Shown here: positions 54,990 through 63,730 of the stretch, piece after piece
How positions within the stretch are numbered: the stretch's first letter is position 1
Layout of the letters: each line of letters opens with the position of its first letter
NCBI GenBank assembly: GCA_013373385.1
Contig: JABXHX010000037.1
Location: 1-64,000 of the forward strand
Origin: Flavobacteriaceae bacterium
GTDB lineage: Bacteria; Bacteroidota; Bacteroidia; Flavobacteriales; Flavobacteriaceae
Direction of reading: 5' to 3'
DNA: 64,000 nucleotides
Notes under the pieces: model-generated
Database searches by the model: none
What the model was told of the DNA's origin: nothing
What the model saw: the letters and a program-made list of their open reading frames with translations, nothing else
Position numbers and translations under genes: made by a program

Positions 54990-55014
54990 GTAACAAAGTT
55001 TTTGTACTTTCGTC
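54990..55014 (+). promoter_or_regulatory. ECF-like promoter of the DUF456 gene
   Basis: GTAAC (54990-54994) and CGTC (55011-55014) are 16 bases apart, the layout of many ECF-sigma promoters. A near-consensus -7 box TACTTTCG (55005-55012) overlaps it, so either holoenzyme could be used. Confidence 0.45.
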
Positions 55015-55030
55015 TTATAGAAAAAATACA

Positions 55031-55531
55031 ATGGACATACTATTATTATTTTTGGGAATTGTCTGTATGATCTTAGGAATTATTGGGTCATTTTTACCTG
55101 TATTACCAGGCCCTCTTACAGGTTGGCTTGGTTTATTGCTCTTACATTACACAAGTGCAGTCCCAAAAAATTGGACATTTTTAGGCATTACTTTAGCTGT
55201 AGCCATATTTGTTTGGGTAATCGACTATTTTATTCCTGCAATAGGCACCAAACGTTTTGGAGGTAGTAAATACGGTGTCTATGGTACCATGATTGGATTA
55301 GTGATAGGATTACTCTCACCTATTCCTTTTGGAATGTTTATTGGGGCTTTTGCAGGAGCTTTCATTGGTGAAGTTGCTTTTGCGAAAAAAAAATCAGACA
55401 AAGCCTTTAAAGCGTCAGTTGGCTCATTGTTAGGCTTTTTTGTATCTGCTACACTAAAATTTGTTGTTGGCCTTGTATACTGTTGGTTTTTTATTAGTAC
55501 GTTTTGGGAATACAAATCAGCATTCTTTTAA
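55031..55531 (+). CDS. DUF456-family membrane protein
   Basis: This 166-residue protein with four or five hydrophobic segments has the DUF456 pattern: LGIVCMILGIIGSFLPVLPGPLTGWLGLLLL, then DYFIPAIGTKRFGGSKYGVYG and GMFIGAFAGAFIGE. The family is found in the inner membrane and its role is unknown. It is divergent from the BlaI operon, and the third operator lies 53 bp upstream, so joint control is possible. The minus-strand terminator of the small RNA candidate begins 14 bp after its stop. Confidence 0.88.
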   Translation: MDILLLFLGIVCMILGIIGSFLPVLPGPLTGWLGLLLLHYTSAVPKNWTFLGITLAVAIFVWVIDYFIPAIGTKRFGGSKYGVYGTMIGLVIGLLSPIPFGMFIGAFAGAFIGEVAFAKKKSDKAFKASVGSLLGFFVSATLKFVVGLVYCWFFISTFWEYKSAFF

Positions 55532-55544
55532 AAAAATTAATTCC

Positions 55545-55657
55545 AAAAAAAAAGCGTCCCATCTCAGGGAAGCTTTCCATTGGTTAACAAAACCACGACA
55601 CTTTTTAATAAAAGTGCCAAAACAACACAACTAAATGCTACTTTATAAAAAAGCAGC
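55545..55657 (-). ncRNA. Small RNA candidate with three hairpins (minus strand)
   Basis: On the minus strand a promoter (TTG, 19 bases, TATATTCG) is followed by three stable hairpins. Hairpin A is GCTGCTTT (55657-55650) with AAAGTAGC (55644-55637). Hairpin B is GGCACTTTT (55618-55610) with AAAAGTGTC (55605-55597). A terminator stem, AAAGCTTCCC (55576-55567) with GGGACGCTTT (55560-55551), ends in a nine-T run down to 55545. The predicted RNA is about 113 bases and has no convincing coding frame. No known family was recognised. It is convergent with the DUF456 gene, so the terminator could belong to other transcripts. Confidence 0.6.
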
Positions 55658-55660
55658 CTG

Positions 55661-55690
55661 CGAATATACAAGCTTTTTTTAAATCTGCAA
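55661..55690 (-). promoter_or_regulatory. Promoter of the minus-strand small RNA candidate
   Basis: Read on the minus strand, TTG (55690-55688) and TATATTCG (55668-55661) are 19 bases apart; the -7 box is one base off consensus. Confidence 0.5.
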
Positions 55691-55722
55691 CTATTTTTCA
55701 AAAATTTCTAACTACATCTACA

Positions 55723-55753
55723 TTGTTTTATTATGTAATTGATTGTATCTTTG
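55723..55753 (+). promoter_or_regulatory. lysS promoter
   Basis: TTG (55723-55725) and TATCTTTG (55746-55753) are 20 bases apart, an exact -7 match. Start near 55758 gives a leader of about 32 bases. Confidence 0.8.
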
Positions 55754-55789
55754 CGCCTTTATTAAACATCCTATAAAGAATACCGCATT

Positions 55790-57487
55790 ATGCAATTATC
55801 AGAACAAGAAATTGTAAGAAGAGAAAAGCTATCAAAATTACGTGAGTTAGGAATCAATCCTTACCCTGCAGATTTGTTTCCTGTAAATCAAAATTCAAAA
55901 CAGATTAAGGAAGATTTTGCCGAAAGTAAACAGGTAGTTATAGCTGGTAGATTAATGTCTAGAAGAATTCAAGGAAAAGCTTCTTTTGCAGAATTACAAG
56001 ATGCAGAAGGTAGAGTTCAAGTATACTTTAACAGAGATGAAATCTGCTTAGGAGATGACAAAACATTGTACAACGAAGTATACAAGAAATTACTAGATAT
56101 TGGTGATTTTGTTGGTATTGAAGGAGAATTATTCACTACCAAGGTTGGTGAAAAAAGTGTTCGAGTTAAAAATTTTACTTTATTGAGTAAAGCTTTAAAA
56201 CCTTTACCATTACCAAAAACAGATGCAGAAGGAAATACTTTTGATGAGTTTAATGATCCCGAATTACGTTACAGACAGCGTTATGCGGATTTAGTGGTAA
56301 ATCCACATGTAAAAGAAGTTTTTGTAAAAAGAACTAAATTGTTTAACGCCATGCGTGAGTTCTTTAACAATGCTGGATATTTCGAAGTAGAAACTCCAAT
56401 TTTACAACCAATTCCTGGTGGAGCGGCGGCAAGACCATTTATTACGCATCATAATTCATTAGACATTCCATTATATATGAGAATTGCTAACGAATTATAT
56501 CTAAAAAGATTAATTGTAGGTGGTTTTGATGGTGTGTATGAGTTTTCTAAAAACTTCCGTAATGAAGGAATGGATAGAACCCACAATCCTGAGTTTACTG
56601 CAATGGAGATCTATGTTTCATACAAAGATTACAACTGGATGATGGATTTTTGCGAGCAATTGTTAGAACATTGTGCAACGGCTGTAAACGGAACTACAGA
56701 AGCTACTTTTGGAGAGCATAAAATCAATTTTAAAGCGCCGTATAAAAGAATTACCATGCGCGATTCTATTTTAGAATTTACTGGCTTTGATATCTATAAC
56801 AAAACAGAAGATCAGATTAGAACGGCAGCAAAAGAAATGGGAATTGAGGTTGATGAAACCATGGGGAAAGGAAAGTTGATTGATGAAATTTTTGGAGAAA
56901 AATGTGAAGGTAACTATATCCAGCCAACCTTTATTACAGACTATCCAAAAGAAATGTCGCCACTTTGTAAAGAACATAGAAACAATCCAGAACTAACAGA
57001 ACGCTTTGAGTTAATGGTTTGTGGTAAAGAAATTGCCAATGCCTATTCAGAGTTAAACGACCCAATAGACCAAAGAGAACGTTTTGAACATCAATTAAAA
57101 TTAGCTCAAAAAGGAGATGATGAAGCTACCGAGTTTATCGATTTTGATTTCTTAAGAGCGTTGGAGTACGGAATGCCTCCTACTTCTGGTATGGGAATTG
57201 GTATGGATCGATTAATTATGTTTTTAACGAACAATCAGTCTATACAAGAGGTACTATTCTTTCCGCAAATGAGACCTGAGAAAAAAGCACCTTCTGTAGA
57301 ATTGAACGATGAAGAAAAAGCGGTATTAGAAATTATAACAAAAGTAGAAAAGATTGACTTGAGTGCATTAAAAATGCAATCTGGCCTATCAAACAAAAAA
57401 TGGGACAAAACCATTAAAGGCTTAACAAAAAAAGAAGTAGCCAAAGTTTCAAAAACCGATGAAGGTTTGTTTGTTGAAGCTTTATAG
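55790..57487 (+). CDS. lysS: Lysine-tRNA ligase (class II) with C-terminal extension
   Basis: This 565-residue enzyme has an N-terminal anticodon-binding OB domain (GRLMSRRIQGKASFAELQDAEG) and a class II catalytic core. The core has motif 1 FFNNAGYFEVETPILQP, motif 2 FRNEGMDRTHNPEFTAMEIY and motif 3 GMGIGMDRLIM. The core ends near residue 500 (VLFFPQMRPE). A roughly 62-residue extension follows (LNDEEKAVLEIITKVEKIDL onward) that looks like a small helical or winged-helix domain and is absent from E. coli LysS (505). It is monocistronic with its own promoter and terminator. Confidence 0.97.
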   Translation: MQLSEQEIVRREKLSKLRELGINPYPADLFPVNQNSKQIKEDFAESKQVVIAGRLMSRRIQGKASFAELQDAEGRVQVYFNRDEICLGDDKTLYNEVYKKLLDIGDFVGIEGELFTTKVGEKSVRVKNFTLLSKALKPLPLPKTDAEGNTFDEFNDPELRYRQRYADLVVNPHVKEVFVKRTKLFNAMREFFNNAGYFEVETPILQPIPGGAAARPFITHHNSLDIPLYMRIANELYLKRLIVGGFDGVYEFSKNFRNEGMDRTHNPEFTAMEIYVSYKDYNWMMDFCEQLLEHCATAVNGTTEATFGEHKINFKAPYKRITMRDSILEFTGFDIYNKTEDQIRTAAKEMGIEVDETMGKGKLIDEIFGEKCEGNYIQPTFITDYPKEMSPLCKEHRNNPELTERFELMVCGKEIANAYSELNDPIDQRERFEHQLKLAQKGDDEATEFIDFDFLRALEYGMPPTSGMGIGMDRLIMFLTNNQSIQEVLFFPQMRPEKKAPSVELNDEEKAVLEIITKVEKIDLSALKMQSGLSNKKWDKTIKGLTKKEVAKVSKTDEGLFVEAL

Positions 57488-57509
57488 ATTACAAATACTA
57501 TATATATTT

Positions 57510-57544
57510 AAAAAGGAATTACCACAATGTAGTTCCTTTTTTTT
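57510..57544 (+). terminator. Intrinsic terminator of lysS
   Basis: AAAAAGGAA (57510-57518) pairs with TTCCTTTTT around an imperfect upper stem (TAC with GTA), followed by more T's. Confidence 0.85.
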
Positions 57545-57610
57545 CGTTTAAAACAAACTCGCTATGTTACAAACCAAAAAAATAAAGTAAGTTTGACATT
57601 AATTATTTCT

Positions 57611-58561
57611 ATGTTACGTAAGTTTATTTTCCTTAACTGTATTTGTATCGCTTTTTATTCTTGTACAAAAAGTCAGGCAAATTACATCAATCAAGCAAGC
57701 AATTCAGAACGCTACAACAGTCAAGTTTTTGAAACCATTACTGTTAAAAAAGATATTAGATATGGCACCAATGTTACACAAAACGGAAAGACACAAGGCT
57801 TAGATTTAGACATTTATCAACCTGCCAATGATACCGAAACCAAAAGACCGCTAATTATTTTGGCACATGGTGGCAGTTTTATTAATGGCAATAAAACAGA
57901 CTTACAAAATTTTGCTACACTTTTGGCAAAAGCTGGCTATGTAGTTGCCTCAATTAATTATAGACTCATTGATGTTACTCCAACTCAATTGGTATTTAAA
58001 AAAGCTGTAATAAATGCAGTTGCTGATATGAAAGCTGCTGTTCGATTTTTCACTAAAGATGCTGCAACAGATAACAACTATAAAATTGATCCTTCTGCTA
58101 TATTTATTGGAGGGTACTCTGCAGGCGCAATTACCGCACTGCATTATGCATATGTACATACCGATTCTGAAATAAGTGCTATTGGCGGCTCTACTTTTGT
58201 AAACTATGTAAACTCTAAAGGAGGTATTGATGGCACTAGTGGAAACAGTGGATATCCTACCAAAATAAAAGGCGTTATCAATATTTCTGGTGCTTTGTTT
58301 AGCAAATCTTTTATCAACCTAAACGAAGGCAGTTTATACAGCGTTCATGGCACAGCAGATCAGGTTGTTCCTTACCTACAAGGAAATATTAATAGTACAG
58401 GTATACTTACAGATGGCTCTGGCTTACTACATCCACAAGCCATACAAGTAGGCTTACACAGTGAACTAAAAACAATTGACAACGGAAAACACAGTGCTTT
58501 TTTAAATTGTAATTCTTGTTTTGTAGAAATTAGAAGTTTTCTTTTTTCACAGTTAAAATAG
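57611..58561 (+). CDS. Alpha/beta-hydrolase esterase, lipoprotein
   Basis: This 316-residue protein from ATG 57611 (a TTG 18 bases upstream is less likely) has a lipobox, IAFYSC. It has an alpha/beta hydrolase fold of the carboxylesterase/Est group. The oxyanion motif is AHGGSFINGN, the nucleophile serine is in GGYSAGAITAL, the aspartate is in HGTADQVVPY, and the histidine is in NGKHSAFL. It is likely anchored in the envelope and hydrolyses an ester. The substrate is unknown. It is a single gene after the lysS terminator. Confidence 0.87.
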   Translation: MLRKFIFLNCICIAFYSCTKSQANYINQASNSERYNSQVFETITVKKDIRYGTNVTQNGKTQGLDLDIYQPANDTETKRPLIILAHGGSFINGNKTDLQNFATLLAKAGYVVASINYRLIDVTPTQLVFKKAVINAVADMKAAVRFFTKDAATDNNYKIDPSAIFIGGYSAGAITALHYAYVHTDSEISAIGGSTFVNYVNSKGGIDGTSGNSGYPTKIKGVINISGALFSKSFINLNEGSLYSVHGTADQVVPYLQGNINSTGILTDGSGLLHPQAIQVGLHSELKTIDNGKHSAFLNCNSCFVEIRSFLFSQLK

Positions 58562-58679
58562 CTGAGTAAATAGTTACTATTCTATTTGCTTCCTTTAACA
58601 TTTATTTAAGATTCTTACCTTTAAGAATCGTTAAATTCGACACCAAATTATTTATATCAAAACTCAAAATCAAAAAATC

Positions 58680-61181
58680 ATGTTACAAAAAGTACTATCT
58701 AGGTTACTTATCGTTGTATTCGTATTTGGTTTTACTTTAGATGCTGATGCTCAGCGTAGAAAAAAGAAAAGTAAAAAAGACACCAAACAGACGGTAAAAC
58801 CTGCTCCAAAACCAAAACCAAAAAAAGGAGGAATTCAACCCTATAGCAAAGTGGTTACCAAAGAACACAAAACAGACAAAGGATTGTTTGATGTTCATAC
58901 AAAAGACGAAAAATATTTGTTTGAAATTCCAGATTCTTTACTAGACAGAGAAATGTTAATGGTTACTAGAATTGCTAAAACCGCTAGCGGCATAGGTTTT
59001 GGTGGCGTAAAACAAAACGAACAAGTTTTACGTTGGCAGAAAAAAGGAAAGAAAATTTTATTACGTGTAGTTTCTCATAATGTAGTTGCAGATAAAGATT
59101 TACCAGTGCACGAAGCTGTGGTAAACTCTAACTTTGAACCTATTTTATTCACTTTTCCTATCAAAGCGTTTAACAAAGAGGCAAAAGCAACTGTGATTGA
59201 TGCTACAACTTTATTTACTACTGATGTAAAACCACTAGGGTTTCCTGCTAGAAATAGAAGAACATATCAAATTACTAGAATGGACAACACACGTTCTTAT
59301 ATAGATAGAATTAGTAGTTATCCAAAAAATATTGAGGTTAGACATGTAAAAACCTATTTTGCCAACAAACCACCATCTAATGCAACTGTTGGTTCTATCT
59401 CATTAGAAATGAGTAACTCTATGATTTTATTACCAAAAGTACCTATGAAACGTCGTTATTTTGACGAGCGTGTGGGATGGTTTGCTAGGTCTCAAACAGA
59501 TTATGGTTTAAAAGCACAAAAAAGCAAATCTGTAAAGTACCTAGACAGATACCGTTTAGAAGTTAAAGAAGAAGATATTGAGAAGTTTAAACGAGGGGAA
59601 TTGGTTGAGCCAAAAAAACAAATTGTTTATTATGTTGATAGAGCTACCCCTAAAGAATGGGTACCTTATATTATACAAGGAGTAAATGATTGGAATGTCG
59701 CTTTTGAAGCTGCTGGATTTAAAAATGCGATTGTTGGTAAAATGGCACCAACACCAGAAGAAGACCCAGAATATAGTCCAGAAGATGTTCGCTATTCTGT
59801 AATTCGTTATTTAGCATCTCCAATTCCAAATGCTAATGGACCACACGTAAGTGACCCACGTTCAGGAGAAATTTTAGAATCAGACATCAACTGGTACCAC
59901 AATGTAATGACTTTATTACACAATTGGTTCTTTATACAAACGGCTGCTATCAATCCAGAAGCAAGAAAAAATCAGTTTAAAACAGAAGTAATGGGACGTT
60001 TAATTCGTTTTGTATCTTCACATGAACTTGGACACACTTTAGGATTACCTCACAATATGGGGAGTTCTGTTGCCTATCCTGTAGATTCTTTACGCTCTGC
60101 AAGTTTTACAAAAAAATATGGTACCGCTCCTTCAATTATGGATTATGCTCGCTTTAACTATGTTGCACAACCAGGTGATAAAGGTGTTGCCTTAATGCCT
60201 AATATTGGAATCTATGACAAGTATGCTATTTCTTGGGGATATAGACCTATCATCGGAAAAACTGCAAAAGAAGAAAAGCCTATTTTAGACAGCTGGATTT
60301 TAAAACACGCTGGTGACCCAATGTATCGTTTTGGACATCAACAAGCAGTTAACATTGTAGATCCAAGTTCCCAAACAGAAGATTTAGGTGACGATGCAAT
60401 TAAAGCAAGTGATTATGGTATTAAAAACTTAAAAAGAATTTTACCTAGATTACAAGATTGGACTAATGAAAAAGGTCAGAATTATAACGAATTAAAAACA
60501 ATGTACGGACAAATACTTAGTCAGTTTAATCGTTATATGGGGCATGTAGCTTCTAATATTGGTGGCGTATACGAACACTACAAAACTTCAGATCAAAAAG
60601 GAGCTGTCTATACGCATGTAGATAAAAATCATCAAAGAAATGCATTGAAATTTATCAATACTCAATTATTTAAAACTCCATACTGGATGATTGATAAAGA
60701 TATTATTAGTAAAACTCAGTTCTCTGGACATGCAGACAGAATTATGGGTATGCAATCTAGTACACTTAGAAGAATTTTAAAACCAGGTAGATTGACTAGG
60801 ATGATTGAAAACCAAACCTTAAATGGTTCTAAAGCATATACCATCTTAACCATGATGGCAGATTTACGAAGAGGTGTTTGGTCTGAACTATACGCTAAAA
60901 AATCTATTGATGTTTATAGAAGAAATTTACAAAGAGCACATATAAATCAATTAGGAAGTTTAATGAATGCTAAAAATCAAGATGCCGTAAACAATGGTGG
61001 CTATTTTAAAGCAACAGCTTTTAATGCTAGCTTATCTGATGTAAAACCAATTGTAAGAGGTGAGTTAAATAGAATAAAGCGCGATGCTAAAAGAGCTATT
61101 ACCACAGCGCCAAATACAATTACAAGATATCATTTACAAGACGTTGTTAAAAGGATTGATGCTATTTTAGATCCGAAATAA
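58680..61181 (+). CDS. Exported zinc metalloprotease (DUF5117/DUF4953 type)
   Basis: This 833-residue protein has a signal peptide ending about DADAQ and a Lys/Pro-rich linker (residues 26-50). A large domain resembling DUF5117 follows (about 60-330), then a zincin domain with HELGHTLGLPHN at about residue 448 (HExxHxxGxxH) and a Met-turn-like SIMDYARFNY. The region after 500 is helical. In this family the zincin is of the metzincin kind. It is probably periplasmic or surface-exposed and degrades proteins. It ends at a terminator at 61203-61235. Confidence 0.9.
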   Translation: MLQKVLSRLLIVVFVFGFTLDADAQRRKKKSKKDTKQTVKPAPKPKPKKGGIQPYSKVVTKEHKTDKGLFDVHTKDEKYLFEIPDSLLDREMLMVTRIAKTASGIGFGGVKQNEQVLRWQKKGKKILLRVVSHNVVADKDLPVHEAVVNSNFEPILFTFPIKAFNKEAKATVIDATTLFTTDVKPLGFPARNRRTYQITRMDNTRSYIDRISSYPKNIEVRHVKTYFANKPPSNATVGSISLEMSNSMILLPKVPMKRRYFDERVGWFARSQTDYGLKAQKSKSVKYLDRYRLEVKEEDIEKFKRGELVEPKKQIVYYVDRATPKEWVPYIIQGVNDWNVAFEAAGFKNAIVGKMAPTPEEDPEYSPEDVRYSVIRYLASPIPNANGPHVSDPRSGEILESDINWYHNVMTLLHNWFFIQTAAINPEARKNQFKTEVMGRLIRFVSSHELGHTLGLPHNMGSSVAYPVDSLRSASFTKKYGTAPSIMDYARFNYVAQPGDKGVALMPNIGIYDKYAISWGYRPIIGKTAKEEKPILDSWILKHAGDPMYRFGHQQAVNIVDPSSQTEDLGDDAIKASDYGIKNLKRILPRLQDWTNEKGQNYNELKTMYGQILSQFNRYMGHVASNIGGVYEHYKTSDQKGAVYTHVDKNHQRNALKFINTQLFKTPYWMIDKDIISKTQFSGHADRIMGMQSSTLRRILKPGRLTRMIENQTLNGSKAYTILTMMADLRRGVWSELYAKKSIDVYRRNLQRAHINQLGSLMNAKNQDAVNNGGYFKATAFNASLSDVKPIVRGELNRIKRDAKRAITTAPNTITRYHLQDVVKRIDAILDPK

Positions 61182-61202
61182 TCATAAAAGAAATATTAAA
61201 GC

Positions 61203-61235
61203 AAAATGCCTCACCAAATTGGTGAGGCATTTTTT
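61203..61235 (+). terminator. Intrinsic terminator of the metalloprotease gene
   Basis: ATGCCTCACCA (61206-61216) pairs perfectly with TGGTGAGGCAT (61220-61230), with a long T-run after it. Confidence 0.93.
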
Positions 61236-61337
61236 ATGTTAAGAATTATAAAAAAATAATCGTTTATACTATTTTTTATGCATTTTTTACAAACTAAAGC
61301 GAACTATTTATAAGAGTAACTCGGTATCAGACCTATC

Positions 61338-62954
61338 TTATTTTAAATTCTTATGAAACTCTTCAATTTGTTGATCTATCACTTCTTGAATTCTATTTTG
61401 GTTTGTGTTGTACTTTAAATCGAGTCCATTTTTCTCTGGGAATTGCTCTATCAGTACTGTAGATGACGGGAAAGCAAAATCAACACCCAAAGCACTTGCC
61501 AATTTTACAATGGCTATGTGTAATCTATGTTTAGAAGATTGCTCTACACCCCATTCTAAAGACTTAAAATAGACATTGATCATAATCAACAAAGCCGAAT
61601 CTCCAAAGCCTGTAAACTCAACATTATACGATTCTGACCTTGTTTCTGGATGCGCAATGATAATTTCTCTAACTCCTTTTACAAATGCTTCAATTAATGC
61701 TGGTGGCGTATCGTATCGAATTCCTAAATTGGTATTATATCTTCTGTACAAACGCAAACCTTTGTTATTGATAACAATTTCAGACAATTTACTGTTTGGT
61801 ATTTGATATACAGAAGTATCTGCTGCTCTAATTCTTGACGATCTAAATCCTACTTCTTCTACCGAACCAACAACCTCTCCGGCTTCAATCCAATCTCCAA
61901 TATGAAAAGGTTTGTCAAGAAAAATCATAAAAGTACCAATCAAATTCTTAACTGTATCTTGAGATGCTAATGCTACAGCCAAACCACCAATAGAGGCACC
62001 TGCAATCACAGTAGTTGCATCTATACCAAACACGGTTAACATCTTTAAGATTCCAAGAAAAATAACAACTCCGATTAAAAAGTTATTTAAAATGGGCACT
62101 AATTGATCGTCTAATTTACTATGAGTTCTCTCTGTAAACTCTCCATAAATATGCATTACCACTTGCACTAGTTTTAAAAATACATAAATCCAAAAAACCG
62201 TAATTGTTACATCTAAGCCTAAATAAACCCATTTGTTAATTACTAGACCAAATTGTAACGACGGAAATAATTTTTCTATAAAACTAAATGCTATTAATAA
62301 ACTGATGGGATGCGCTAATTTTCTTAAAACCTTAGTAATTTTTTCTTCAGCCTTTTGCACAAACTTATCGTGTACTTTATGCAATACAAAATAAATGACT
62401 TTCTTAAATAAATAATGAATAATAAAACCTATCAGTATTAGTAATAGTACTCCAATAAACTTCCAAACTTCAATATCAAACAGTTTTTTATGCCCTACAT
62501 TTGGCAAAGCTTCTTCAATCTTTAATACATACCACGGAAAGACATCGTTATAAATTTCGTTCAAATTTTCTATGGTTTCTTTAGAATAGTACCAGTTGTT
62601 ACCTACTTTTTCTACAAATATCAACGGCATTTTATCTGGAAAAAGCACATATTTATGTTGTGCATTAAAGCTCGTAGAATCTTTATAGTTTGCAATTGTT
62701 GGTATCTTACTAAAATCTACAAACAACCCTTTACCATCTAAAATTTGCTTTAACTTAATGGCTGCTTTCTTCGGATTTTTACTCGCATTCGGAAAAATGG
62801 TTTTTGCTGCTTCTTCTGGTTGATAAGAATCTGACTGTAAAAAATACAGGTGTGTATATATGGTAGCATTCGGATTTTTAAGATTTACTTTTGTAGAATC
62901 TTGCGCAGAAACAACTCCTGTAAATAAAACAAAAATCAGTACTAACTTTTTCAT
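61338..62954 (-). CDS. MscS-family mechanosensitive ion channel
   Basis: This 538-residue protein has a signal peptide (about residues 1-17, GVVSAQ) and a periplasmic N-terminal domain (20-165). Four to five membrane segments follow, the last carrying the pore helix (GASIGGLAVALASQDTVKNLIG). The MscS beta domain comes after (FHIGDWIEAGEVVGSVEEVGFRSSRIRAADTSVYQIPNSKLSE), and the C-terminal cytoplasmic vestibule ends in a charged tail. It opens under membrane tension and vents solutes. The extra N-terminal domain makes it larger than E. coli MscS (286) and like the long envelope-type homologues. Confidence 0.94.
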   Translation of the reverse strand: MKKLVLIFVLFTGVVSAQDSTKVNLKNPNATIYTHLYFLQSDSYQPEEAAKTIFPNASKNPKKAAIKLKQILDGKGLFVDFSKIPTIANYKDSTSFNAQHKYVLFPDKMPLIFVEKVGNNWYYSKETIENLNEIYNDVFPWYVLKIEEALPNVGHKKLFDIEVWKFIGVLLLILIGFIIHYLFKKVIYFVLHKVHDKFVQKAEEKITKVLRKLAHPISLLIAFSFIEKLFPSLQFGLVINKWVYLGLDVTITVFWIYVFLKLVQVVMHIYGEFTERTHSKLDDQLVPILNNFLIGVVIFLGILKMLTVFGIDATTVIAGASIGGLAVALASQDTVKNLIGTFMIFLDKPFHIGDWIEAGEVVGSVEEVGFRSSRIRAADTSVYQIPNSKLSEIVINNKGLRLYRRYNTNLGIRYDTPPALIEAFVKGVREIIIAHPETRSESYNVEFTGFGDSALLIMINVYFKSLEWGVEQSSKHRLHIAIVKLASALGVDFAFPSSTVLIEQFPEKNGLDLKYNTNQNRIQEVIDQQIEEFHKNLK

Positions 62955-63065
62955 TTGTAAGAATTTATTATTGTTAATCGAATGTTAAAAAACAGCGCAA
63001 AGTTAAACCTTTTAAAAATTATTTTGTCATAGATGCGTAATAATTAATAATTAAAATTTAGTATC

Positions 63066-63671
63066 ATGAAAAAAGTAGCACTTCTGTTAGCATTTATATT
63101 TACTGTTTCTGCAGGGTTTTCTCAACAAAGAAAAAGAATGCATAAAGCAGACAACTTAACTCCACAACAACGCACAACTTTAAACGTAAAAAGATTAGTA
63201 GTTGCTTTAGATTTAACTAAAGAGCAAACTAATAAAATAGAAAGGCTTTACACTAAAATGGCAAATAAGCGCATGCAGCACATGCAAAAGAATCGCAAAA
63301 AAAATGCTGTAGTAAAAGAAAAAATGCTAAAGATTAAAAAAGCAAGTAAAGATAGAGCAGATTTCAAAAAAAGAGTTGAAATAGCTATAAAGAATGGAGA
63401 GCTTAAAAAAGAAGATTTGCAGATTGCTAGAAGACGTGGTGTTAATTTTGATACTGCCAATAGGGCTTTAGACAACAGAATTGAGCTACAATCTCAAATG
63501 AAAAAGATTTTGACAGCCGAGCAATACAAAAAGTTTAAAAACTTAAAAAAGCGTCGTCTTGCTAAAACAAAAAAAAGAAAAATGGCAATGAAAAAAAGAA
63601 CTGAAATGAAAAGGAAAATCGAAAAAAAAAGACATCACGCTAAAAAAAGAAGGCTAGAAAGAAACAGATAA
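63066..63671 (+). CDS. Small, very basic exported protein with Spy-like LTxxQ motifs
   Basis: This 201-residue protein has a signal peptide ending about AGFSQ. The mature part is about one-third Lys/Arg and mostly helical. It contains LTPQQR, LTKEQT and LTAEQY, the LTxxQ kind of motif found in Spy/CpxP periplasmic chaperones, and a Lys/Arg-dominated tail over the last 45 residues. The Spy-like relation is weak and the fold may be coiled-coil. Function unknown; a periplasmic stress or metal-related role is only a guess. The gene ends at a bidirectional hairpin at 63700-63730. Confidence 0.6.
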   Translation: MKKVALLLAFIFTVSAGFSQQRKRMHKADNLTPQQRTTLNVKRLVVALDLTKEQTNKIERLYTKMANKRMQHMQKNRKKNAVVKEKMLKIKKASKDRADFKKRVEIAIKNGELKKEDLQIARRRGVNFDTANRALDNRIELQSQMKKILTAEQYKKFKNLKKRRLAKTKKRKMAMKKRTEMKRKIEKKRHHAKKRRLERNR

Positions 63672-63699
63672 ATTCTATATATGTTTGATTGATTGATAG

Positions 63700-63730
63700 A
63701 AACCCAATGTGCATAATGCCATTGGGTTTT
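63700..63730. terminator. Terminator between the basic protein gene and the gamma-carbonic-anhydrase-like gene
   Basis: AAACCCAATG (63700-63709) pairs with CATTGGGTTT (63720-63729) around a 10-base loop, followed by T's. It lies between convergent genes. Confidence 0.75.

Noticed and set aside
57593..57610. TTG at 57593 as the start of the esterase.
   Set aside because: ATG 57611 gives a normal lipoprotein signal peptide starting MLRKFIF, so the six extra residues are unlikely.
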